Shown one piece after another: positions 9,819 to 20,600 of a stretch of DNA of 64,000 nucleotides (positions are counted from its first letter, which is position 1; each line of letters begins with the position of its first letter). The position numbers and the translations under genes are program-made. Source of the DNA: Strigamia acuminata (lineage: Eukaryota > Arthropoda > Chilopoda > Geophilomorpha > Linotaeniidae); assembly GCA_949358305.1 (NCBI GenBank), contig OX442316.1, positions 18,228,001 to 18,292,000 on the forward strand, in the 5' to 3' direction. The notes under the pieces are model-generated. The model was given only the letters and a program-made list of their open reading frames with translations, ran no database searches and had not been told where the DNA came from.

Positions 9819-10140
9819 AAACTGGCGTTGTTAGAAGTAACAAGGTCGCACGAGTTCGAGGGAAAGAGCACGGCGCAGCACAGAGAAGCCAACCTGCAGG
9901 AGGTGTTTTTGAGTGATATTGGATGACGCGTGACCGGAAGTGCTGTAAAAGTGTCATAAATTATCTTGTTTCACCCTTTGTTCCCCTGAATTTGTACTTG
10001 TGACCCCCAGAAATTACAATAAACTTGTTCTTAACCCAAAAAAGACATGCTTTATTTCGAGAATTCATAAAAGTTAGAAAAGTAGTAAATTTACACAGTT
10101 TTAGTCAAAATTAGTTACAAATCGACTTTGCGAATCTTCA
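9814..10140 (+). repeat. 3' LTR of BEL/Pao element
   Basis: 327 bp, with the same sequence as the 5' LTR. The gag-pol stop codon overlaps its first five bases. AATAAA at 10018-10023 is the expected polyadenylation signal of the element transcript and could also act on a host transcript reading through in the same direction. No purine-rich tract lies directly before it; the preceding bases are ACTCCGGCCCCAG. Confidence 0.95.
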
Positions 10141-10385
10141 AAGAAGGGAACGTTTTATTAGGATTACAAAAGGGGATTGAGAAAACAAAAGGGAACCTAC
10201 ATGAGCTCTATGCTTGCATGTTGTGTGCAAATATCAATGCGCTTATGTTGGAGATGTTTTTGATGCCTTATCGATATTTTTGGTCTATGGAGAAGGCGAT
10301 CGATGTGCGAGGTTCGACTTCAATTTAGATGAACCTTGACGGTTTAGAGTAGTTTAGATCAGGGCTTCTTAACAGCCGTTCTATA

Positions 10386-10818
10386 CTCGAGTTGCACTCA
10401 AGAAAGGACCTTACAATCTCGACTCCCATTGGTCGAGGAGTTTACTAGTAACTCCATACTTCTCGGAGAAGTAGTTTTATTTTTTATTTATTGTTGTGAT
10501 TGTTATGACTAATTTAGTTTATGTTATTTTGATTTTATTAAATAAAAAATGTTAATTCCATCATTACAATGTAGTTTCACACATTAAAAAATGTCAAACT
10601 CATGATTGTTGTGTTTATTGGTTACTTCGTCTGGAAGTTTGAATTTTAGGCCGTTGCCTAGGCAATCGATTGCAATGTCTGTACATGGTAATGCAATTCT
10701 GGTGTTTGGGTCTACTTTTGTGGATCACTACACCACAGTAGACTGTGCACTACACCAGTAAACTTGCTCGACCAATGAGAGTAGAGATTGTAAGGTCCTT
10801 TCTTGAGTGCAACTCGAG
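10386..10818. mobile_element. Nested MITE with about 65-bp terminal inverted repeats and TA duplication
   Basis: The left arm from 10386 (CTCGAGTTGCACTCAAG...) and the right arm ending at 10818 are inverted copies: the first 35 or so bases are identical, then a few mismatches and a one-base gap follow to about 65 bp. TA dinucleotides flank both ends (10384-10385, 10819-10820), as in Tc1/mariner-type MITEs. The 300-bp centre is AT-rich and non-coding. It sits inside the hAT-like element and so inserted later. Confidence 0.8.
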
Positions 10819-10964
10819 TACACCAGTGCACTTGAAGTCAGCGGTGTGTTAAATTTTAAAAGAGTTTGTTTTATCAAAGGGAATTTATGAAGAACGCTAA
10901 GATTTGTGTCTTCATCCAAAGCATTAAGTGAAATTGTAATTTATACACATAATTTGTAAAAACT

Positions 10965-11147
10965 GTAACGTTTTTGCTACATATTCGTAATGCGTAGCAA
11001 AATTGTTGCCTGATAACATGTATAAAGGTAATGGTAACGTAACATTTCATAAACGGCCGTTACTGCAAAAAAAAGTAACGAATTACCGGTTCATTACACT
11101 GGCCGAATTAAGTAACGCGTTGCCGTTACAATTACATAACGGTAACG
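10965..11147. repeat. Cluster of GTAACG/CGTTAC hexamers
   Basis: GTAACG or its complement occurs at 10965, 11034, 11058, 11075, 11112, 11124 and 11142. The cluster lies within the right part of the hAT-like element and probably corresponds to subterminal transposase-binding repeats. Confidence 0.6.
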
Positions 11148-11332
11148 CGTACAACATTGATGCCTACCTGTAGACTCGTGTCTTAGCTTATGTAAAATCA
11201 ACATAGTGACATCTGGAAATTGTAGCTGTGATGCAATGTAACAAACAGAGCTCAATAAATAAGCCTGTAATCGAAACCAAACAGCGAAAGGGGGTCGCGA
11301 GTGGTAAAAGTTTAAGAAACACTGGTTTAGAC

Positions 11333-14300
11333 AATCAATGTGTATTGCAGGAAAGCTAGACGTTTGACAGGCTAAATCCTGTGTTTAGAGAGGAGACATC
11401 CATTAGTTCAAATACTGTTGATAGAACCAGTCTTTGTTTTAAGGGTTTTTAGGCGTTAAACTTAAATTGTGTTAATTAATTGACTCGATTTAGAGCTTTT
11501 TACATTTGATTTCTATTGATTTCGATTACAATTGCAGGTTTTATTTCTTTATTTTCTGCACGAATGATTAATGCATCTTTTTTTCTGAAAGTGTGTGAAA
11601 TGATCGGTTGTTGGGGTCTGGATATGACAGTGTAAAGCAAGGCAGTAGAAAAATGTATTTCCATTTTCTCATATATATTGTTTTTTTTTTTTTTTCGCTT
11701 CTTCTATTTCTTAAAAAAGGAGTTATAGAGCGGTAGGATTTATGTGTGATCTTGCAAGTGTGACGCGTGTGCTGATTGGCTAATAGATAGCGGTGATTAT
11801 CTGGTTGGAGCCGCGCCTGGCGGGTGTTCATAGAAACAAAAGTAGAAGGGGAAGAAAAAAAGGTGGAAAAAAGTGGGCGAGCGCCTTAATCACCGAGCAG
11901 AAGACAAGAAAGGATCTTATCAAGCAAGACTGGGTGTGCGCTGCAGATAAGCCCATCATCGGGCGGAGTTTCTCACGTGAAGGGAAGCAGAAAGGGTGTG
12001 CGGGAACAGGAAATTTCGATGAAGGAACGACAAAGGGAATCGTCACCTTACATGACCTGTAACGCCGGAAGTGTTTGCAACGCTGCATTCGACTGCTCAT
12101 GTTGAATAAAGAAAAATTTCTTTGTCGACTGTGGCGAGGAAATGTGGGATTGAAAAAATATTGAAATTTTTTTTTTTTTTTTTTGTTTTTCCATTTTTTT
12201 CCTCTTTTTTGGGTGGAAGGAGGAAGAAAAATGAGCTCGAGGTGAAATTGACTGTGTTGGGTGTCATTAGTTAGTACTTTTTTATTTTTTTATTCTATAT
12301 TTTTTGTTTGTGACGTCATTAGAGATTTCATTGAGGCCGGAAGCTGATGAGTGGAGATTGTTTCCTTAGCAACGGTGTGAATTTGCCTCATGGACGTGAA
12401 TTATAATGCGATTTGGAGTCTTGTGGGATTTTGTTTTTGTTTAGTTGCATAATCTGAACATCAAACTGGAGTGGAAGACCACGGGGCATTGAGATTAAGT
12501 CGAGATGAGTGTTGTTAAGGAAAAGGAACGATTATAATGAGAGTTGTGCTTTTTGCTTAAATATTGATGAGTTATTAGTGTAATGGTTGGGAAAAGTTTG
12601 AGGGGAATCTAAGTTATTCGGAAATTAAAATACATTAAAATGAAATGATTGTCCAACATGTGTGAGTGAGTCTGTAACGACTTCATCGTGAAACAAGGAG
12701 TCCCTAATTGCAGTCACATCTGTCAGGGAAGTAAGTCTTTGCTATTCTTGGCTGCACTCGCTATGAAAAGTCGGCTCATTATATTTGCGGCATAAAATTC
12801 ATTTGCCATGTTAGAATTTCACTACTCTTCTTATTAGCTAATTGTTATTGTTCATTTCAATTAAGCACGCTTTGCGGATACACAAACCCGAAGTGACATC
12901 TGTTGTGAGAATTTACAAGATAAGAAAAGGACAGAAGACACAAGATGGTGTTTTTCGTTTTTTTAATTGTGCTTGTGTCACTGCTAATGCGATAAGCACG
13001 TGACTGGGGTTAAGATATCAACTTGTTGAATGATATTTACGACGGGGCGATCAAAAAAGGGATAAATGGAGTAATTTTGGGCCTCGTTACTTGGAATGGG
13101 CAAAAGAGATGTGTAAATTAAACGCGATGTAATGCGAGATATTAAAGAAGTAGGTTTTAATTATAAGCGTTTGGCTATTAATTTATTTAAAGTTATTAGC
13201 GACTGCCAAATTGAATTAAATTCTATCATAACCGCCGATCGAATCGATATGGCGTTTGGTGTGGGATTAATTTGATTAAGGTGATTACTTAGTTGGCGAT
13301 AACAAAACTAGAGTGAAGTGAAGTGATGTTGGATTGCATTTTCTTTTAATTAATGCATTTGCAGAAATTCGAAATTTTTGCGTCTCGTGTAATGTCGGTT
13401 TTTGACGGACATTTTGTATAATCGATTGATCGGGCCAAAGGTACGAGTGATTTGTGGTTGTTGGAGTAGTTTTTGATGACGCAGCAGTCTCGGGGAGTGA
13501 AAGTGACTTTGATTGTCAGTTCACGCATTCAAAGGAGTTTAAAAACTCGCGAGAAAGTGATGAATTGCGCCAATAAATTGTTTACTGAAATTTCGAAAAA
13601 AGAAATAACAAATGATTATTATTTTTTCGAATGAGTCTTATTGATAAGTAGCGTGCAGTGGTGCGTTTTTTGTTGGCAAAGTTAGTCAGATGGCGTGATC
13701 CTTGGCTTTGGAGTCTATCAGCACCAGGAAGAAAGGTTTTGGTTAATTTTCTTGGTTCACTTAACGAGCTTTGGCGCAAAATGCGCGGGGCGAGGAAGGA
13801 GATGGGTGCAGTCATTAATTTAGACTGGTAATTCCAGTCGGATGACAGCGGGCTTCACTCAACTAGCGAGGCTGTACCTGGCGCTGGTTCGCAGATAATA
13901 AGGGAGCAAGAGGGAGAGCGCAGTCGCCTCGCCTCGCCTCGCGTCGCGTCGCGTCGCGTCGCCTTTGCGTTGTGACATCGGTGCGAGTGAACGACGAGCA
14001 GCCACAGGGCTATCACAAGGGGCGCTGGGGATTGACTGATAATGAGGCGAGCGTAAATAGCAGTTAATATCGCCTTTAAGACAATGACACCCTCCTCGCC
14101 CCATCCCTCCGCAAGTAATGAGTGGTGCTAATTAGCCAGTGTGGCGCAGTGATAGTGTGCCCGCCCGCTTTGCCACTTGTTTGGTTGTAAATGCATTTAT
14201 CTTGGCTGTTGCAGGCCAGTATCAGTGACAATCTGCCTCGTGCAACACCTCTAATTACCCTAAGAGGCTTGGAACAGATTTTCTCTCCAATTGGGCATAG

Positions 14301-16421
14301 CGATTGGGGCTGGAGTTGGGGCTGGGGCTGCTTCTGGGGCCTGTCAAGGCGAAAGGCACTTTTCGGACTGACCGTTTGACCTTTTCGCCATGCGTCACGG
14401 CTCGGACCCAACAGGAAAAAGAACGGCGCTAACTCACTCATCTGTCACCGAGAAAGAGTTAAATGGAGTCACTAATTCGCGCTCAACTTTGCCATTAACG
14501 AATTTGGATCAATGTAGAGGAGAGGAGAGGAGAGAGAGGAGGGCTGAGTGAGTTTGGAGGTCGGTGTTTGTTTACTGTGCGTGTCGATGGCATCTCGGCG
14601 CGGAGACGGCTCTAAACCTTGTTACTCAAGAAGGTCTTGCATTTATTTAAATTGACGATGTTCTCGGAGTTTATTGTGGCACCGTGGTGATGGAACCCGG
14701 GCTAATAATGCTTTTAATAATAATAATGTTTTTTGTTTTTATTTGTTTTTATTTAATTTTTAATTTTGAAACGAAGCTTTTCGACCTCATTCGGGTTTTC
14801 GACCCTTTTATGATGTGTAGCAAAGCAACCAGTGGAATGCCAACTACAGAAGGGCCACGATCTCTTTAAGTTGCAGTTTTCACTGCTCTGCTTTCTATGC
14901 GCCGTGTGTCAGTCTTGGTGGATTATTGTCGTTGAAATGCAAAATTATTGCGTGTTTAACAATGCTGGAGGTGCGGGAAGGTGATGGAATTTCAGATTTG
15001 TTAAGAATAAATAATTCAAGCTGGAATCTCGGAACAATATTAGTTGAATAAAAAAACACACACACACAATTTGACATTCGGATTTGCATTTCGAATGTAA
15101 AATTTGCATTTTAATTCCAGCTTTATCGCATCTAAACCATTTACCGTATCCGACCGGCACGAACTTGACATGGGTTAAATATTATTGCTGTGGCAGTAAA
15201 TGTCGAGTTTTCAAGTGCGATAATTATAAAACGATGTAAAACAAATCCTTTTCCACGGTTTTTGTGGCAAAACGAAAAGGCTGACCCGCGCCAACTGCGA
15301 ATTTGATTGAGTCGTGTTGGGTTCATTGGGATGTGATGGCATGATTAAACACGCGTTCCGAGTGCGTGTAGTGATTTGCGAGTAATGTATTTGTATTTTT
15401 TTTTGTTATTGGGGTAGTGGAAGACTGGGGAGGGGGGGAGTCGGGAGGAAAGTCGAAGGATGATTGAGATTTTTGGAACGGAAAAAAAGAGGGAAAAAAG
15501 GCAAAAGATAAGAAGAAAAAATGTGAAATGGTGTATTGATTGTACCTGCAGGCCCAGGTAAAAGGATTGGATGAAGAAGCGAGCAAAGTAATTGATCTGT
15601 CACATGCTCAGAGCCTGGCTTAACCACCACCAGGGGAATGGAAGAAAAGTCGAATAAGCCGACAGGACTAAGCTGGTCTTTGATGGATTAGGTGAAACTA
15701 TCTTTAGATGAGATTATTAGGGGGACAGTGTTGATGTTACCCGTTACCAAAATGGCTGCAGATGCCATAAAAATAAAAGAGAAGGGAAAAGAAATGAAAG
15801 AAGCGCCGACAACTTGTTTTTTTATACCTGGACTTGATCGAGGCGCGCGTTATTGGAGCTGAAAAGTGACTTTTATTCGTCTTGTTTGGAGGTGGAAAGA
15901 AGAAAGAATTGATGTAAAACATTTGCAGGTTGGTAGTGATGACAGGGGGGCGGCGGGGGTGTATAAATGGTAGTAATCAGAAGCGATTAGTATCCCGGAT
16001 GTCGACGCTCAATCTATCAGAGGAGACATAATCGAGTCCCGATTTGCTGTGCCGCCAGGTGGAGCGAGCACGAGGCCATGTACGGTGGGAAAATGATGTG
16101 GATTCCAATCTCTCGTGCGAGGGAGAAGGAAGGTGGGGGGGGAGGGGGGAAGGGGTCTTAATGCACTTTGCTTGCCTCTGCCCACAATTTGATTGGAGGC
16201 TGGGGATCTCGCCATCTTCACCTAAGTGCGGGACAAGTCGACGGTTTCGGGCGAAGTGTCATGCGAGGAAAATGGAAGAATCAATTTTGATTATTAGTCG
16301 AGGGGTGGCGCGTTTTGTGTAAATAATCGTAAGGTGCGAAGCGATTTTTTATTTTTTTTTAATTTTTTTTTTGTAAAATGAGTGGTTTTGATTGATTTGA
16401 TTGATTTTTGTCTGTGTTTAG
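11333..16421 (+). other. Long non-coding stretch, intron-like
   Basis: I see no convincing exon. It holds AT-rich sequence with T tracts (11680, 12167), a GC-richer patch at 13780-14420 with the TCGC pentamer repeat, an imperfect GGGGCT-rich run at 14304-14342, a purine tract at 14518-14542 and an X-box-like palindrome at 12360-12373. Open frames here are short and overlap on both strands. Confidence 0.5.
13924..13963 (+). repeat. Pentanucleotide repeat (TCGCS)8
   Basis: Eight tandem units of TCGCC or TCGCG (three TCGCC, four TCGCG, one TCGCC). It is CpG-dense and sits in an unusually GC-rich patch of this AT-rich region. Confidence 0.95.
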
Positions 16422-16508
16422 TGGAAACGCGAGGACGAGAGATGTTGTGGCTACTTTTGGTCGAGTTGATGCCCCTAAACCACATTGGTTCAAGTACTGT
16501 CGTGAGCG
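16422..16508 (+). CDS. Candidate small exon, possible signal-peptide start
   Basis: A T-rich tract with TTTAG ends at 16421 and GTGAGT follows at 16509. In one frame an ATG at 16442 opens 22 codons beginning MLWLLLVELM, a short hydrophobic run like a signal peptide, and ending in phase 1, which is common for an exon that precedes an extracellular domain. A second frame is also open through the exon. Phase-1 exons at 41488, 47452 and 48023 would join to it in frame. It could be an alternative first exon of the gene whose exons lie at 1765-3079, or unrelated. The exon is short enough for an open frame to be chance; the splice sites are the main support. Confidence 0.35.
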
Positions 16509-16619
16509 GTGAGTAAGAAGCAATTCTTTGTGTTTGTATGTTAGGTTGAGTGAAGGTCTCTTGTGCGCTTGCAAGTGATTGGTGTTTACCTAGTGGTCGG
16601 TTTTTATTATTTTTTGAGG

Positions 16620-16648
16620 AAAAAAAAAATTTTTTTTTTTTTTTTTTT
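16620..16648 (+). repeat. A10-T19 homopolymer junction
   Basis: Ten A followed by nineteen T, able to fold into a perfect A:T hairpin. It lies about 110 bp after the candidate exon at 16422-16508. Confidence 0.9.
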
Positions 16649-17628
16649 CTATTTTTATTTCTTAAGGAAAATTAGATTTGAAATTATTAATTGTTAAAAT
16701 GTTTAATTAGTGCATGATTTGGACGATTCCGCGAGTGAGTCCCTTTAATATTGTGTTTAGTTTGGAGTCTGGTTGAAGTCTGAAGTAATCTGGAGGAGAA
16801 AGAAAAGCAGCCTTAAAGCACTCTTCGTGTTTACTTAAGGAGCAAACAGACCAACTTTTTACTTGTTTAGGCTTTGCAAAATTGATTTGATAACTTGCGC
16901 TGATATTTTTTTAATAGCCTTCGTAGCTTTAATCCTAATTGAAAATTGAACTACATGAGGCCAATAAATCTTGTTAAAGCCAATGATAAGTGATCAATAA
17001 TAAACTTAATCGCAGTAATTGCTGACGCACGTGGCTAGTCATTAGCAAATTGTAATTAAAGCGCACGACATTCTCTCCAACCTCGAGGTTTGTTTCTGTT
17101 TGGATAGTTAAGTAACTATTGGTCTGACAACGGGAAATGATGAGACAATTGCGACGGTTTACTTCCTTTATTGTTCGCGGACAATATCTCTCTGTGTTTA
17201 GCATTAACAGGAAGTAAACCATTGCAATTAATTGATAACTTGTTGTTGTCAGGAGCATTGGCCAATGTACGAGTCCACTCTGTGTTGTGCGTATGGCAGT
17301 TGAACGTCACGCGCCGGCAATAAGGAAAAAGAAGTGTTTTGGCTTTTTAACTTGATGGATGTGAAGTGGAGGAGGAGGAGGAGAAAGAGAGAGAGAAAGA
17401 GAGAGAAAAAAAATTACTTTCCTCTTGCAAGTTTGATCTGTTATCGTACAATGGACACATGGCAAGGAGGAAACGAGTCAATATGCTTTATTGCACTAAT
17501 TATCTTGCAGGGAGGACAAAAGGATTATCGATTGCCCTCTCGTTTCCTTCGTTAGCTTAGAATCGAATCGATGGGGTTAACGTTTCGTGAAATAAGGTGA
17601 CGAATAAAATTTTGCCCAATTTTTCGAG

Positions 17629-17651
17629 TGGGGGGGATGTGGGGGGGGGGG
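17629..17651 (+). repeat. G-run pair
   Basis: A run of seven G and a run of eleven G separated by ATGT. Such runs can form quadruplex structures. Confidence 0.85.
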
Positions 17652-20600
17652 TGAAAAATGGCCGTCTGGTCGAGATGTGATGGCGGAAAAGGAGGATGTT
17701 CGATTTGTGGTTTAATTAGTTGGGTAAAAGTAAGTTATGGGAGTTTTCTTGAAGAAAAGTTAATGGTAATTTATTATTTATTGATTAATGGGAGATTTGG
17801 GCTCACTAGGTGGGGTGATAAGTTGTGAAAGTTTTTCTTTTTTATTGTGTCTGAGCGCTCAATAAAAATATAATATTGCACCCAATGGATAAAAGAAAAC
17901 AGTGGTTGCACTTACATCAAACAACATGGGTCTGGCGTTTGCCATTGGAATTCCCATAATTTGTGACCTTAACACCTATGGCATTAATGGAACTGGTGGC
18001 CAAGTGAGCATTGTTTTTTTTTATTGATTTGAGGTAAAGGGCGCCGTTATGTGGTTAATAGGGTTACGAGCAAACACTAAAAGTGTACTCCAGAGGGCGC
18101 TTTTACATATATTCCATTATACGGGAATTATTGCCTATCATCGTTGCAAGAGGAGCAGGAATCATTCATTTTCATTAAAAATTAAAAATTAAAAGGAAGA
18201 AAATGGGCGCATTTATTTAGTTTATGGGGTTGTGCGAAGGTTGTTTAGTTTACGATGGCACTCGTCGTTTGGTATTGGCGCTGCACAAGTTTGTGGAGGA
18301 TTAGATTTATGGGCGCGGGGGTTTGGGTGATAAAAGCTTATTTTTGGGCGTGCAGATACCTGGTGACAAGTCCAGTGTTGCTGCTCGGGACTTTACACCT
18401 TTGTGTAAAGTGGAACAGGTGGAGGAGTGAGAGCGAGCGAGGCGTTTTTAATTTGCGTAATCGGCGCTCGTAAAACCACTCCAACGGTACGTGTGTGTGT
18501 GTATAACTCTTTGGATACTGTTGGGAAAAATTGAAATAAAAATGCGGGGGAGAATTATTTGTTTAATGGTTTCGATTGTGGAGTCGAGAGGAAAGCATAA
18601 TTAGGCGTTGTTTTGTGTTTTAGCAAACATCGAGGGTTTATTGTTATTTGTGTTTATTATACATTCGAGGTTATGAATTAATTGCAATGTTTGTTTGTTT
18701 GTTTGTTTGGTGCAGGAATTTTTGTGGTTTTTATTTTTTTTATTTTAAAAATGTATTAAATTTTTATTAAAAATGGGATGCGGCGTTTGCAGTTGCGCTT
18801 TAATTACTTTTTTCTGCTTCTGTTTCGTAGTTCTTCTTTAACTTTTTTCTCTCGAGTCATTGCACCCAAAACTTCTTTTCAAGTGAACATCACAGTTGGT
18901 CTTTTCTTCTCTTTAATTCGCTCCACATGAGATTGTGATGCGGCGTCCATTGAGGGAAAATATGATGTTTTTTTTTTCTCTCCGAGTTTATTCATAGAAA
19001 TAAGAGGCTCTTTTAATACTTTATTTTTTATTTTTTCCTTTCTACACATGGCGTATGAAAAATTAACCGAATTTTTGGGGGGATTTTTGGGGGGAACCCA
19101 ATCTAAATTGCAAAACATCATCACATGTTGTGCACATTTTCTTTGAATATTTTTTTTGTGGAGGAGCGAATGCGGTTACCGAGATTGGGAAAATTGATTT
19201 ATTTTGTTTTATTTTAAAAGAGAAAGAAAAAATTTTTTTTTGAAAAAATAAAAGTTTGTTTTCTATACCGTGATATTTGTATTCGCTGTGTGGAAATTAT
19301 ATAGTGGAATGTTTGTTGATTATTCATCGTGGTGTTTCCCAAGCCGAGTTATTAAATTTGAAGGAATTTGCTCGTTAATGAGAATTGACTTTTATGACCG
19401 GCAGTCGCCTAATGGATTTTTGTGGTTTTCGGCCACTTCTGCACACATTTTGGGTACGTGCGAATACATAGGGAAGGACCGAATTCATATTTGCCTCGTG
19501 TGTAATTATGTATCGGGCGTAAAGGTATAATTTAACGTAAAGGTGTGGTGTACAACTCGGTAGAAATTGCGTAAAATGTAGTACTTTCGTGTCGGCTTCA
19601 CCGTCGTCGCAGTCCGCGAGGCGGCGACTCGTGGTAAATCCCTGACAAAGCTTTTTGACTTTAGTCAACGTCAACAGTTTGTATTTGGGCCTAATTTCGC
19701 CTCGTTAGCATCGGCCATGTTTATCGATTGTAAGTGTTAGGTGATGCTGATGGATTCCAGTTGCGATGTGATGTGGGGCTTTGTCCGCCGATACTGCATT
19801 TCTAATTTCCTCTTCGACTCTATTCATGATTGAGGCTTTGTTCGATTTAGAACGTTTATTAAACTTGCCTGAAATAAGTTTGATTTTAAAATTTAAAAAA
19901 AGAAATGTATATATTGACCAACTGCGCGTTGTTCGTCGATGAACTTCGAACGTGTGATAGGAAAATATTAATTTGATCGATTGTGAAGATAGATGGCGTT
20001 GATTTTGATTGCTGGTGCCGCATGATTTAATTCGGTTTTAAAGTTGTGCATCACTTTAGTCAATAAATCAATTTTTCCAAGTCGTAAATTTGAAACGGGA
20101 ATTTTTAAAAAATCGGAATTTTTCTCGCTGTTTTGCAGCCGTAAGATGTGATAGAGTTTATTTGGTCGAGGTTAGTCACTTGGGGGATGGAGTAATTAGG
20201 TATAAATCAGTGTAAATCAGTGAGAGGTGACATCGAAACATCGAGGTCAACCTGATTTGTCATAATTCTAAGTGTTGGTCATCGGATGATCGGTTCGTTG
20301 ACCTCGCCTTTAATATTTGAAACGAATGAATTTACGGCGTGGAATTGAAAGGAGATGAATTTTTCTTTAAAAGGTTTATTGGATGTCTGAATGATAATTT
20401 AAGGGAAAACGATTGGAGTGAAAAGATATTGTGGAAATGGCTTTCCTTTCCTTTCCGTTTGCCAGGATTGAGTTAGAATAGTTCTTAAGTTGTTTGCGGC
20501 AGTGAATGAAACGTACGAGTCGGGTATTAATAAAGGAATAAGGAGTTGGCGACGCGCAGCTTAGAAACGAGTTACGAGGTCAGTACTCAGTTTTGTGTTT

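Larger units (their letters stand above)
4192..10140 (+). mobile_element. Full-length BEL/Pao LTR retrotransposon
   Basis: A complete 5,949 bp element: 327 bp direct LTRs (4192-4518 and 9814-10140), a tRNA primer site just inside the 5' LTR, and a single long gag-pol frame. The domain order gag, protease, reverse transcriptase, RNase H, integrase, and the gag and integrase-tail types, are those of the BEL/Pao group. The element is flanked by AAGAAGG on both sides (4185-4191 and 10141-10147), compatible with a target-site duplication. It lacks an env gene. The LTRs read as identical by eye and the frame has no stops or shifts, so the insertion should be young and possibly still competent. It lies in the same orientation as the candidate host gene whose exons precede it. 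Confidence 0.97.
10360..11324. mobile_element. Non-autonomous hAT-like element
   Basis: The left end CAGGGCTTCTTAAC (from 10360) and the right end, read inward on the minus strand from 11324, CAGTGTTTCTTAAA, match at 11 of 14 positions. The termini are flanked by an 8-bp near-duplication, GTTTAGAT (10352-10359) and GTTTAGAC (11325-11332). An 8-bp duplication and CAG...CTG ends are typical of hAT transposons. No transposase frame is present. The right part carries seven GTAACG/CGTTAC hexamers between 10965 and 11147, like the subterminal motifs bound by hAT transposases. A second element (10386-10818) is nested in it near the left end. Confidence 0.75.
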
